From the NCBI RefSeq assembly GCF_000006565.2, contig NC_031475.1, positions 3,920,522 to 3,984,521 on the forward strand: DNA of 64,000 nt, written 5' to 3'. Shown here piece after piece: positions 33,118 through 44,784 of this stretch. Position 1 is the first letter of the stretch, and each line of letters opens with the position of its first letter. Source of the DNA: Toxoplasma gondii ME49. Lineage: Eukaryota; Apicomplexa; Conoidasida; Eucoccidiorida; Sarcocystidae. A model generated the notes under the pieces. That model worked only from the letters and a program-made list of their open reading frames with translations. It did not search any database and was not told the DNA's origin. A program made the translations under genes and the position numbers.

Positions 33118-36100
33118 ATGGCGAAGGGATGCAAGATGCAAATCTCCTCCTGCTCGCCTTCGCCTGTGTTGTCCTCTACCTCTTCTTCCTCATCTACCTC
33201 TACCTCTTCTTCCTCATCTACCTCTACGTCTTCTGCTCCTTCTTCTCCTTTTTCTGCTTCTTCTTCTCCCTCTTTTTCTGCTTCTTCTTCTGCTTCTTCT
33301 TCGCTCTCTTTCGCCTCGCGCTCGGCTCTGTGTGCATCTGAGGGTCGGCGGTGGCCTGACAGTGTCTCTCTTTCGTTCAGCTCTCCCAAGAGCGGCTTGG
33401 GCCTGCGGGCGAGGCGTCTCCTTCGAGAAGGCGAAACTGTCTTCGTCGACCGCGCTTCGCGAGGCTGGTTTTCTCCTCTCTTTCGGCAGGGGAGCCTTCA
33501 CCATTTCTCAACGGACTTCGTCTTCCCCGCCTTCTGCTGTCACTGCAGCGCCCCCCTACCTCTCCGAAGAAGATTCTCACCAGCGCATGCAACGCGAGAA
33601 CGAGGAAGCTCAAACACACACGATGGCTCTTCTGCAGAGAGACCTGCGAGAGCAGACGGAGAAGCAGAAGAAAAAGCAGACCAAGTCAAAGAAGAAGCCA
33701 GAACTGCGCAAGAGCGCAGCGCCTCCATGACAGAGCAACATCTTCCCTCCTCACTCCACAAGTCCGCTTGTGGCGACCCTGCTTCCTCTTTCTGTTCTCC
33801 CCCTCATTCCTCTTCTCGTCCTTCTCGTCCGCTCTTTCCGTCTACGCGTTCTCCTTCGCCTTCTTCTTCTCGTCCTTCTTGCTCGCGTTCTCCTTCGCCT
33901 TCTTCTTCTCGTCCTTCTTGCTCGCGTTCTCCTTCGCCTTCTTCTTCGGGTTCCTCTTCTTTGAGGCGGAACTCGAGGAACGCGTCAGACGCGCGGTCGC
34001 CCCCGCGTAAGGTGAGCGTCCGGGCGTCTTCCCCGAACGAGAGCCAGGCGACGAACGCGAACGGGAGAGGAAAAGAGCAGGAGACTGAGGCCTCTGAGAA
34101 AGGCGACATTTGCAGAGATTTGGGGAGATACGTCGGAGGAGTGCGATGCTGGCGATGGCGGCGCGGCTGTGCGCAGAAATTCTGCAGTCGGAAATGTCGC
34201 GCAGAGGCGGAGTTCTTGGTGAGTCTGGCAACTTCCAACTCGGGGAGACGGAGGTGAACTCCAGGAGCTGTCTGTCGTGATGGCTTGACTTTAGGAGTCG
34301 CTTCAAAGCAGGCAGAATCTTTGGAACAGGGAGCAGAGGGACGAGAGATGCCCCAGACGCATGCAGAAAAGAAAAAAAAAGCGAATTCTTCACACACACA
34401 CACACATCACACCATCACCAGAGGGCTCAGAGGACCATAATAGGCTTCTGGATTTACGTGGACCTCGGACAGACCCGCTGCTGGGAACTGGAGGACAGCC
34501 AAGTCGTGCATTTTAGCTGTCAGACAGACAGCGAATCTCGAGCAATCGAGGCGACGCGACGCTGAGTGCCTGCCTCAGATCAAGGAGACACGAAAGAAGT
34601 TTTCTCCACTCTCTTTGCAGCGAGTCTCCTTTCTAAAGTGCGTCGGTACGGAGGACTCAGGTTGACTTCTTGTTGGCCTGGCGCCTGTTCAGGACTGGCT
34701 GAGCACGGTTGACGCTAGCGCCAGTGGCGCGGAGCGTGGAAAAACCATTAGTGAACTCGAGGAGTCGGTTTTCAAGTGAGCAGTGAACTGCTTAGATACA
34801 CAAAACTCGACAAGCGGTACTCGAGTGATATCAACGGCCAGTGGACATCACGGTTTCAGAGAGTCGAAAAGCGCACCGTCGTCGTCTCAGGCGTTTCCGC
34901 GATAGAACCGTAACACAGTGAGACAGTGAGACACAGCCAACCAAGGTCTTCAAGCTGTAGAGGCGCGGAGCGTCATCCGGCTGTGTGTGTGAAGAGCTCT
35001 TGATCTTTCATCATGTCCTTAGTGAGGAAGCAAGGCTTCTCTCTGTTGGAACAAGACATGCGCTCTCGACTTGCAAAGCGTTCCCAACTTTAGCTCGCAA
35101 AAAACTGAAGAAATCGATAGCAAAGAGCCGACACACTTCCAGCTGAGAACGAAAAAGAGACGCAGAAGCAGCGATCGGCTCGGGCCTCACCCCAGACGGC
35201 GTCTGCGTTGATACAGGACCGACGGTGGAGATTACTCCAGTTGCTCAGGTTCCGAGCTTGTTCAGCGAGACACACTTAACTGGATTCTGGCATTTAACTG
35301 GATTCTGGATCGGCGCCCTGCGAGGGAAGACCTTCTCTCTCAGAGGCCGTTCAAAAGGAGGCACTTTGTCGCTTCTCCCGGAGTCAGCGCGAAGCTGGCG
35401 CGCGTCTTGCAGCTGGGGACTCACTCATTGAATGCGCGTAACTCCACGGAATCGAACGTTTCACGAAGACTCTCACGAGCACGCACTCGCAACGCATTTT
35501 CGACAGGCACAGACAACTGGAAGTTCTGGATTTCAGTATCCTGCGGGTGCTCCTGTTGGCTTGGAAGCTGGAGTCAGTGACAACGAGGATTCGCCTGCAG
35601 TGTCGAGAGCCTCAAATCGAAGAGTGGAGAGGATCGGCAGACGCGTTACGTAGACCACTGTTGTCTCGTCAGAGTGCAGATGCCTTCGTTGTGACGCATT
35701 CGTCTTTTTCCTCTTCACGCTCGTCTTTTCTCTCGTTTCCTCCACAGTGAGAGGCCCCCAGTCTCTGCTCTCTGCACAGCTTCTTGTGCTGTCTTTCTTT
35801 CTGCTCCTCGCCTTCTTCTTCGCAGTACCACAGTCGTCTCTGTGTCGGCTTCTCGTCCGCGTACGTCGAGCTGCTTCGCCTGGCCTCAGAAGCAGACAAC
35901 GAATATTACGTAGTTGCGGCAAAGATGTTTGCGGGTCTTTGCTGCATGCGTAACTTCTCCGCCTCTGCTCGCTCTCGCCGTCAGAAACAACGCGAAAGTC
36001 GTCCTGCTAGCGGAGGTCGCACCGCGTGCGATGCTCAAGAGGGTCCGCTACAGACAAACTTCCGTGGTGAGAGAGAAGCGCGAGAAGATCTGCAGGCCGC

Positions 36101-39100
36101 GCGTCGCCTCACTCCGCGGTCGAAGCGCGCTCCTTCAGGCTCGACGGAGTTGAACGCGAAGCACCGACAGCGAAGAGAAGAAAACTGCGAAACGCCTCGT
36201 GGCGCGCGGAACAGTCACGGCGGAAGCAGAGAGTCTCGGGGAGGAGAAAGAAGACAAGAACGAGAAGGAGGAAAAGAACAAGGTGGAACAGAAGAAGAAG
36301 AAAGGCAAGGAAAAAACGGTGAAGAAAACAGAGAAGCGTGGGTTTTCCCATGGGCAGGGTGGCACCAGCGACCTTGGTAAGCCACAAAAAGGCCTCAAAA
36401 ACAAGCAGAAAAATCACGAGGTTCCCTAAAATTAACTTGTCGTCATCGTTGGCCATTTCTCAGTCGCCTTCCAGGACACAAGTAGACAGACAGGCACATC
36501 GAAAAACTGAGATACATTTTTGAATTGTACTTAAATATGCATGTACCTGCGTTTGTGGATCCAGATAGACATACCGATTTACACATGTCCTGCCTATACA
36601 TGGATAATACCTATACGCATTTATACATGTGCATCTATACATGTGTGTGTGTTTGTGGAGTATCAGTGTATGCGGGGACTGGACATAACTGCATGCGTAC
36701 AAAAGAAAAGAGGCACTGAACAACTCACCGAGGCCGGCGTATCCCCATACGCATACATGTATACATATATGCATATGTAGATATACATATATTATATATA
36801 TGTATATATATATATATATATACGCAGATAATTATGTATGTGTGCTGGTGATAGATGTTCAGGGGTTGCTCTGTAGCGAGAAGAGCAAGAGCGGAGACGT
36901 TCTGATGTAGCAACAGCTGCACTGTGCAAGTGTCTCTCTGTTCATCTGTCTCTCGTAAGATTCCCCAGAGGAGCCTTGCGCGTCGAAGGAAAGTTTGCCT
37001 TTCTCTGCGTCGACCGAGGGGCAGGCAACCCAGAAGCGAGACTTCAAGAGACAGGATTGTGTTGTTTGAACACCGCATGCAATCTGCTCGGGGGCCATGC
37101 GCCTCCATGGTTCATCCACACCAAACATACGTGGTTGCCCTCCGTGCCGGTGTGCGCTTTCAAACCTCCGGTACTCGCTGTCTCTGTCTCTGTCTCCCTC
37201 GCTTTTCTCTTTTACTCCATCTCCTTTTCTCTCGCTCTACTTTCCTCCGCTGCCTTCTCTCGTTTTCTTCGTCTCTCTTTCCACGTCCGCACACCCAGTT
37301 CTCCCTGTCGCTCTGCTCCTCACTCGCGGTTTCTCCCCGTCTTTTCCCTGCCTTTTATTCTTTGCGCCGTTCCACTTTCTTTGCAGGTGGGATACCATGA
37401 AGATGCCGCGCTACGCAGCGTCTTCGACGAGTGAGGGAGATGCGGAGAACAGCGGAGAGGAAAGCGGCGACGAAAGTCCATCTCCGAGCAAAGTGTCGAC
37501 AGACGTTTCTTCGGCCTCTCGTGAGAAACCGGGCGCACTGGGCACTCAAAACGCAGAAGAATATCGACATTTCTACGCCGCTGCGCTCGCAGGCGCTGAG
37601 GAAGCAAGGCGGAGCCTTGGACTTTCAAACAGTCGGAATTCCGCCTTGTCTCACACTTCTTCTCGTTCGTCTCCTTCTTCACCCATTTCCTCTCGTTCTT
37701 CTTCTCGGTCCTCTCTCTCCTTGTTGTCTCCTTCCTCCTCTTCCTCGTCACCTTCGTCTCGTCCTTCGGCCTCTCGGTCGCGTCCTTGTTCTCTCGCTTC
37801 TTCGAGTCCGCAACGCAGAACTGCTTCCAGAGAGGAGAAGAAGGAGACGCCGAGACAGCAGGCCGGCGACGGAACCGCCCTTATCAGACGGCAACTGCAG
37901 GAGAGGGGAAGAGGAGAAGCCGGAGAAAGCAAGAGTCGCGACTTGCGTCGTTCGCCGTCGTCAGGACTGAAGAAGAAAAGGACGAGAAGATCAGAGATCC
38001 AGCGCAAGACGAGATCAAGACGCGAGGAAGAAGCAGCAACGGAGTCAGGCTGTCTCCGAGCGATGGCACATGCTTTGATCTGTCGGGGGGCGAAACAGGC
38101 GGCCGAGGATGCAGCGCATGCACTTTTAGAAGAGACGAAACAAGCCAAGGCCGCGCGACGAAGCCCAGAGCGGTCGGGCGTTCCTTTGCTCTCTCTGCCT
38201 CCCAGTCTGCAGGAGGGAAATGGAGCAGACGAGAACGTTAGCGAAGCAGAATTGAGAGCCGCAGAGGCAGAAGGCGCCGCAAAACAGGGAGACGATGCAT
38301 CGAAAAGAGACGAGGGAGAAGACTCCCAAAACGACGAGAGAGAACAGGCGAAACGTCGGGCGACGCGAGCGGCTGCGAACTGTTCCCTTGAGCAGTTTTT
38401 TCGCTCGCAAATTCGAAAGCAGACGCGAGAAGTTCTGTCCGTTCTCGCGCAGCTCCTACCGGAGCTGAGCGAAGCGGGCATCTTAACACTCAGGAACTTC
38501 TCCAACGTGATTGGCCTCATTCGCATGAACGCTACTGCGTATCGCGTCGACCACCACGATCTGGCGAGTCTCCTGCAAGCCGCCTCGGCGCAGAAGGGAG
38601 AGACAAAGAAGAACGAGAGGCCAGGAGGCGAGGAGACGAAGAGCCCAGACTCCGGAGAGAGACAGGCGAACGAGGCAGGAAGCCGAGCGAGGAAAAGGCA
38701 AGAGTTGGCGGCGTCTACCAGAGGTCGCATCGAGGAGAGGCGTCCTCGAGAAGAGCGGCGACACTCGGGAGACAGGGCGAGACGCAGACGAGGAGACAGG
38801 CGAGGGAGAAAAACATCTCCCGATTTCCACGCGCAGGTAGCCGAATACGGCTGCAGCAGCGCTGACCTTCTTCCGGACAGGAACAGTCAAACCGACTTAT
38901 CGTCGCTGTGCTCCGTGGAAGGCCTCGCGCTCTTTCCGATCCAAAGCTGCATGAACCATGCGTGTCTGCCGAACTGTCGCTGGTTCCTCCAAGAGACGCC
39001 GTTGGCTGGGCGCGACGCACACCGAGCAGCTGGCGAAGGACCTCGGGATAAAGCGAGGAGGCGAAAAACAAAGAGCCGCAGAACCGAAGAGCTGCCTGGA

Positions 39101-40391
39101 GTGCCGGCGGCGGCCACAAGCGAGCGCACAGAAGAAGGCAAGAGCTCGAGAGGAGCAGAAAAAGGATGCGTGATGCAAGACACCGAAGACATGGAAGAAG
39201 AAACTGCGCACCGGGGAGAAGACGAGGAAGACGCATGTGAAGTCCATTCATTGCACGAGACGCGACGCGTCTTTTCAAGGATTTGGCCTTTGACGCCTAG
39301 TTACTTTCGCTTGGCAATTGTTGCATGCAGAGCCATTCTTCCTGGAGAAGAACTCAGCGCCGACTACTTTCGGCCGTGCGAGACACGCGAGAGAAGAGTT
39401 TTTCTCGAACCGGGTGCAGGACCTCCGTCTCTCGAGCTCTCCGTCCTTTCGCCTTGTCTCCCCGAGAAGGCCGAGCCGGCAACGGATGCGGTCTGCGGCG
39501 ACCCAGCGGACGACGCCAGGGCAGAGGAACCGCCGACAGCAAACCAATCGGGGTGCGGTGTCGGAGAGGAACGCCCACAGACGGCGGAGACCGAGGAAAG
39601 CGCCGAACAAGAAGAGCGAGGAGAGAGAGAGAACAGGAGATTCCAGAGAATGCACAACGGCGAGGGAGGAAACGGAGCTTCAGGAGATCGAGGTTCTCAG
39701 CTGCCGACGAACGGTGGGCTCCTCGCTCTTCCTCCATTTCTCAAGAATCGATACGAATGCATGACACACCAGTACCGCTTCCAGTGTTCGTGCATTCTTT
39801 GTCGCGACGCCTCAGCGGGGTGGCGGTTGATTCAAGCCGGTGCTCTCACCCTCGAGGACTGCGAGAACTTCGCTCGAGAGCAGAAGTGGAAAGCGGCAGC
39901 GGAAGAGGAAAAGCGAGAAAAACTTGGGTCACCAGTTGTCCGTTAGAGAACCAGCGTCTCCCGGAGCGCCTTCGCGCGAACTCTTCGCCACCACGCCAAC
40001 GTCGAGCGGCGTTCAACAAGTCTCGCGAAAGGAGGTTTCTCGTCATCCTCGTTCGGTCTGTACGACCGTCTATGCTGTCGCCCCTCTTCCACGGTCGTTC
40101 TTTGCTCTTTTTGCCCGTCTGTTGTTCTGTGCCTTGTCGCTGGACACCGTTGCTTCGCCAAACTCTCTTTCTTTGATTGCTCTTTGATTGCTCTTCTCCC
40201 CCAGCCAGAGCCTGCGGCTTCACAGCCACAAGGCCGGGGCGCCGCACTTGCGTGGAAACGAGAAAAACCTCAACCTTGAAGTTGTGAAAGAGGAACTTTC
40301 GTCTTCTCTCGCTTTTTTCAACAAAGCAGAAAGCGAAACTCCAGCTGGAGGCACGATCGCTTCGGCGGCGCACTCTCCAGATCCTGAATGA
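33118..40391 (+). CDS. SMYD-type SET/MYND lysine methyltransferase homologue
   Basis: Four phase-matched exons: 33118-34218, 35826-36376, 37387-39927 and 40205-40391, giving 1,459 residues. The start has context CAAAATGGCG. Domains: SET N-part SGLGLRARRLLREGE (about 90-106); a split MYND-like zinc finger (CCHCSAPL near 140, then GCAQKFCSRKC near 350-362); YHSRLCVGFSSAYVELLRLA with NEYYVVAAKM (368 on); a PWWD motif created exactly at the exon 2/3 splice (TG|G TGG GAT); a helical part NFSNVIGLIRMNA; SET core SCMNHACLPNCRWF (about 1071); GEELSADYF (about 1204); and post-SET FQCSCILCRD (about 1348). SMYD proteins methylate lysines on histones and other proteins using S-adenosylmethionine. Here Ser/Arg/Glu-rich inserts triple the usual length. 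The last donor, TTGG|GTCACC, is weak, so the C-terminal 62 residues are less certain. Confidence 0.82.
33845..33950 (+). repeat. 39-bp coding repeat in the SMYD gene
   Basis: Nearly three units of RSPSPSSSRPSCS (39 bp) within the insert that splits the MYND-like finger. The nucleotide units are almost identical, indicating recent duplication. Confidence 0.8.
36530..36835. repeat. AT-rich microsatellite stretch in intron 2 of the SMYD gene
   Basis: ATACATGT/ATATGCAT-rich sequence with (TA)n at 36781-36823, inside the roughly 1-kb intron between 36376 and 37387. No exon is needed here, because the flanking exons join in phase. Confidence 0.8.
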
Positions 40392-40485
40392 GTTGAGAAC
40401 TCATTCGACGAGGCCGTACTTTCGAGTTTCTTTCGCCTCGCTTCGAGCACATAAAGATGCATTTGCATGTGTATGTGTATGCGTT

Positions 40486-43400
40486 TCAACGGAACAGTGC
40501 GTCACTGCGCCGCTCCCGATCTGTCGACTTCCACATCTCCATCTGCATGCATGCACAGAGATGTACGGAGGGCCAGGGATGTACATAGGTTTCGACGGAC
40601 GTCCACGACACAGGGAGAGTCGGTGGCTGCTCGAGCGCCAGGCTGTAGAGTAGCAGCGGGAGCAGCTGACAGACTTCGCTTTTCGAAACGTTGAAGACAA
40701 CTGGATCTCGGCTGAACTTGGTTGCCGAAACGCAGTCAACATGGCCGCACTGCACCTGGTGAGAGCAGGATCCTCTCTTCACCTTCGCTTCCCTGGCGTT
40801 GAAAAGACGCATGCACGCCGCACATCACAAAAAAAGATCGTCGGGCGCCCTCACGAAAGCATGGGCGGGTCTTCGTGGTTTTCACCGATCTCTCGTCTCC
40901 CGCTGTCGCCTCTCCGGCCATCTCTCCTCTCCTGCCCTTGTCCGCTCTTCCTCTGTTCCCTGCTTGTCGCACTCTTCTGCCTCCGGTCTCACGCACCGGG
41001 GTCGTTGCACAACCTCTCTCTCTCTCTGAGGCTTTTTGTGTGGATGTATGGCATACTCCGTCGGCGCCGCTCTCTCGCTCTCACCTTCTCGCGTTCTTCA
41101 TGGTCGTCCTTCCCGCCTCTCTCCCTCGTTGCTTCCCTGACTCCCTCTCTCTGTGAGTGTCTCCCCACGAGGAACTGGAGATTTCCGCTCCACGCCAGTT
41201 CCTCCTTCTCTAACAAAGACACAAAGAAGCTCCCTGACCAACTGGAAGCATGAGAAGCGCACACACATCCTTTCGCCTCTCCTTCCCGTCTCCTTCTGTG
41301 CTCCACCGTGTGTGAGTCCTTCGTCTGCGCCTTCGCTTCCGCGCTGTGGCGAGACGTATCTCCCTGCGGTTCCTTTCGCGCGTCTCCGGCCGACGGCTTT
41401 TGCGGCGGCTCGTTCTCTGTGATGGATGAAGCAAGACGGACTCACTGAAACGCGAGGACTCCACGCTCTCTTTCTTCACTCTCGGAGGACTTCCCGTTCT
41501 CGCGGAGAGAAGCCTTCTTTCCAGGTGACACGGAGAAACGCGCCGCCAGGCGTCAAACAAGCCAAGCATGAACGCATCACTGTTCTTCGCCAGAGGAGAG
41601 AGCCCAGAGGTGACGCGATCCACAACGCGGCTTGCTCGGCGTCGTCCTCTTCGAGCACGCGGGGCGTCTCCAACTGTACACTTCCAGAGGCTTCTTTCGC
41701 ATGCAACCAGTCGAAGGAGAGCAACAGGAAGGTCAAGAAGGAGCGCAAGACGGGGGTCAGGAAGACGAACACGAGCGGGATCAAGGAGATGAGCAGAGAG
41801 GGGCGACGGAGATGGCAAGAATGGTGGAAACGACATCACAAAGAATGTCATGGAGGCGACAGAGATGACGAAGGGGATGGATAACGAAGGAGCGCATATG
41901 CGGTGTGGAGAAAAAAGGGAAGCTGTTGTAAGATGCGCTGCAGAAGAGCCGTTAGGTCTGTCTAGGCGTTACGATTTGAGGCAAAAACTGCGTATTCATT
42001 GCTCGGCCGCGAAGTCTTTTCTCACTGGTCGTCCTTCTGCTTCCAAGTTCTCTTCCCCCGTCGGCTGTCTCCCGTGGTGCTGTTCCGTCTCTTCACTCGG
42101 CGCTTCCGCTTGTGTTTGCCGCGTTACACCGCGAGCGATGCCTTCTGCCTCGTTTCCTGTCGCGAGTCCGGCGCAGTGTGTCTCTCGTCCGTCAAGGGTC
42201 TCGCTGTCTTGTCCGTCGCTGTGTCTCCGTTCTTTCCAGCTGTTTTCTCTGCCTCGGCCGTCGTGCTTCTTCGCCTCTTCGCTTCCTCGCTGTCTCCCTC
42301 TGCTCCTTCTCTCCCAAGATCGGCTCTCCAGCTCTCCTTCGTCTTCCTCGCGCCTTCCCGCGTCGGTGACATGCTGAGCGCGGCGAGCGTTTGACGACGA
42401 GAGAGACGCTGCACCGTCAAACGACCCCTGCGAGAGCGAGGCGCCGCAGGAGTCGCCGTCTGTCCGTCGTTCTGTCTCGCCGCCCTGCAGTCTGCACCGT
42501 CTGCCTCGGTCGGGTCTGTTCCCTGGAGAGTCCGTCAGTCCGGTCTCGCCACTGGTCGCTTCTCCGCCTTCATGCCCCCCTGGGGACGAAAGGTGCGAAG
42601 GCGGCGAGAAGGGTGCCGGAGACCTGCATGGCGAAGAAGACGAAGAAGAGAAGCGCGACGGAAGGCGGTTCCTCTCGTCCACTTCTCCGAGACCCGCCGG
42701 GCGGAGAGGCGGAGGCGTCACGACACCTCGAAGAAACGCTGAAGCGGAGAGGGGGACGGGAGCGTTGAAAGTACACATGCGTCCTTCCCTCTCTCTCCAC
42801 GCGGTCGCTGCGACGTTTCTGCCGACGCCTGCGCCCTGGGCACAACCGGCGCGGAAGGCAGGCGAGAGGAACAGCGACGCGTTCGACCGCCGTCCCCGTT
42901 TGCCCACCTTTCTGTCCCCCTTTCTTCTGCCTCGCCTTCCTTCTCGCTCCTCGACTGTGCCGTTCCAGCCTCGCTCTTCGCCGTCGCGCTCGCGCTCGCT
43001 CGCGTCTCCTCTCTCAGACAGGCTCGGATTGTTGTCCAGAGAGCCCTCGAGCGACCGGTTCCCCACCGTTGGCGGCGTCGATGAGGTCCGGGGAGAAAGA
43101 CCGTGAAGCGCGGCCGCAGAGGAGAGCGACGCGTGAGAGTGCTGCAGCAGAGACACCGAAGGCGCGGTCGACGCGACGTCGCTCTCGTCCGCCGTACTGC
43201 TGTCGCTCGGAGAGTCCCCCGCCAAGAGCATCTCCACGCCCAACTCGGAGGGTGCGCCGCAGACGGGATCCCCGCGACGCGAGACGAACGAAGACGGAGA
43301 AGAAAAGGAGGAGGGGAAGAAGGACGAGGGCGAGGAGAGCGAAGACAAGAACGCAGATGCAGAAAGCGAAGCCGAAGAAGGCGCCGAAGCCGCTGCAGAC

Positions 43401-43837
43401 GCAGAAGAAGAAGAAAGAGCTGAGGAGGACAGACTGAGAGGAGGTGCACAAGGAGCCGAGACCGCGGCAGACGACGAAGACGACGGAGAAGACGAGGAGG
43501 CCGAAGACGCAAACGGACAAGAAACGGAAGCGGAAAGAGGCGGAGGAGGAGCAAACGAAGCAAGTGGCGCAGGTGTGGAAGACGCAGAGGAAAAAGGCAA
43601 AGGCGACGAAGACGACGATGAACAAGAAGATGAAGAAGCGGGGGAAGAGGCAGGGAACGACATGTGCGGAGGAGAGGCCGAAGGTTGGGGTGGGGAGGGA
43701 CGCAGCTGCTCTTCTACGAAAGGCTGGTGTGGCGAGGAGACGGGTGGAACGTCCACATCTTGTTCACAGGGAGGAGAGACATCGTGAGTCAACGATTCCC
43801 TCCCCGACGGTGAGTGCCGCGGCGAAGCAGATCCCAT
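40486..43837 (-). CDS. Ser-rich protein with probable membrane-spanning exons
   Basis: Exon 1 (43837-42026) starts with MGSASPRHSPSGRESLTHDV, context ACAATGGG. It encodes 604 residues of Ser/Ala/Pro-rich then Arg/Glu-rich disorder, ending at donor CCA|GTGAGA in phase 0. Downstream minus-strand sequence at 41790-41530 carries a hydrophobic frame (LISLIPLVFVFLTPVLRSFL, then EEDDAEQAALWIASPLGSLL). An overlapping alternative frame (LSPLAKNSDAFMLGLFDAWR) is also open, so the exon is not settled. A likely C-terminal exon at about 40780-40486 reads VQCGHVDCVSATKFSRDPVV and EVCQLLPLLLYSLALEQPPT. The number of exons between is unknown. No family recognised. The stop lies only about 95 bp from the stop of the convergent SMYD gene. 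Confidence 0.5.
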
Positions 43838-44404
43838 TGTGCCGAGCAGAGAGGTGCGTCGGAGATTGAACGGAAGAAAAGAAAAGGATGCAGGGCCAGC
43901 TGAAAGAACTCCCATGCATCGGGATGTCCACAACGAAATGGAGAGACAATTCGCCGCGTAAAGCTCCAGGCATGTGAACGATGAGTCAATGTGTTTCGAA
44001 GGAATCGGATGTCGCTACGACTTGCCGTGGTTTCTGCAAAGGTGCGGTCTTGAAAAAGGAATTCCATCCAAAAAACGGCACACTGCTGACACAGTCCAGC
44101 CGTTTACCCCAGAAACGTACTTGCCCTCATGGGGGTACATATCCGAGGAGTCAGGAACGAAGTTGAGGGGAAGAAAAGTACGCGGAAAAAAGGCCGGAGA
44201 TGCCAGCACAGAGCAGGTCGGTAACCTTTCAATATCCCCTAAAATCCTTCCGGTGGTCTCACCGGGACAGAGACCCTCCACGCGGCGTCTAACTTTTCAG
44301 GAGAGGGAGTGGACGATTACCGCCCCAGCTGGATTTTCGCGCCGAGAGACAACGAGAACTCAGATGCGAGTCTTGCGGTCAGCGCCGGCGTCTTGTGAGG
44401 AATC
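43838..44404. promoter_or_regulatory. Divergent promoter region
   Basis: A 567-bp spacer between the minus start at 43837 and the plus start at 44405. A 150-codon open frame crosses it on the plus strand (43974-44426), but it lacks family features and probably represents 5' UTR. Confidence 0.45.
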
Positions 44405-44784
44405 ATGGCTGATGAAGACGATCTAGGCGCTTTTCTGGGGAGTTCGTACTTCAAGGTGAAATACAGGTTTCGATCTTCGAGTTACTTCCCGGAACCGAGT
44501 CTGACGAAAACGCAGAAGTTATGCGCTCCTGGAGGACAAAGCAAAAACGCAGACAGAAGTGGGGAGAGAAAGTGCAGCGAAACGACCGCAGAAAAGGTCT
44601 GGCAGCCTCTCTTGTCCAGCTGAGGCAGGAATTCGCGAGTTCCGAACCACGCATGCGTACAGGGGCAAGTGTGCAGTGGCTGAGAAAGGCCGGAGCAGGG
44701 AGAAAAGTGGACACAGACGTCGCTGCGAAAACGAAAGATGAAGAGGGGATGAGAAGAACCGGAGACGGGGAAAAAGAAACTTAG
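44405..44784 (+). CDS. Small acidic/basic two-exon protein, 71 residues
   Basis: Exon 1 (44405-44455) encodes MADEDDLGAFLGSSYFK and ends at donor AAG|GTGAAA in phase 0. Exon 2 (44620-44784) starts after CTCTCTTGTCCAG in phase 0 and reads LRQEFASSEPRMRTGASVQW to a TAG stop. The 164-bp intron has a clear pyrimidine tract. The product is hydrophilic with a short helix in the middle. No family recognised. A further downstream exon is possible, as a plausible tail-like segment (PAANAAQGPAASEAPELKTR) lies at 45215-45300. Confidence 0.5.

Noticed and set aside
35440..35500. GTTCGATTCC box on the minus strand suggesting a tRNA T-loop
   Set aside because: No matching acceptor, D or anticodon stems could be drawn around it.
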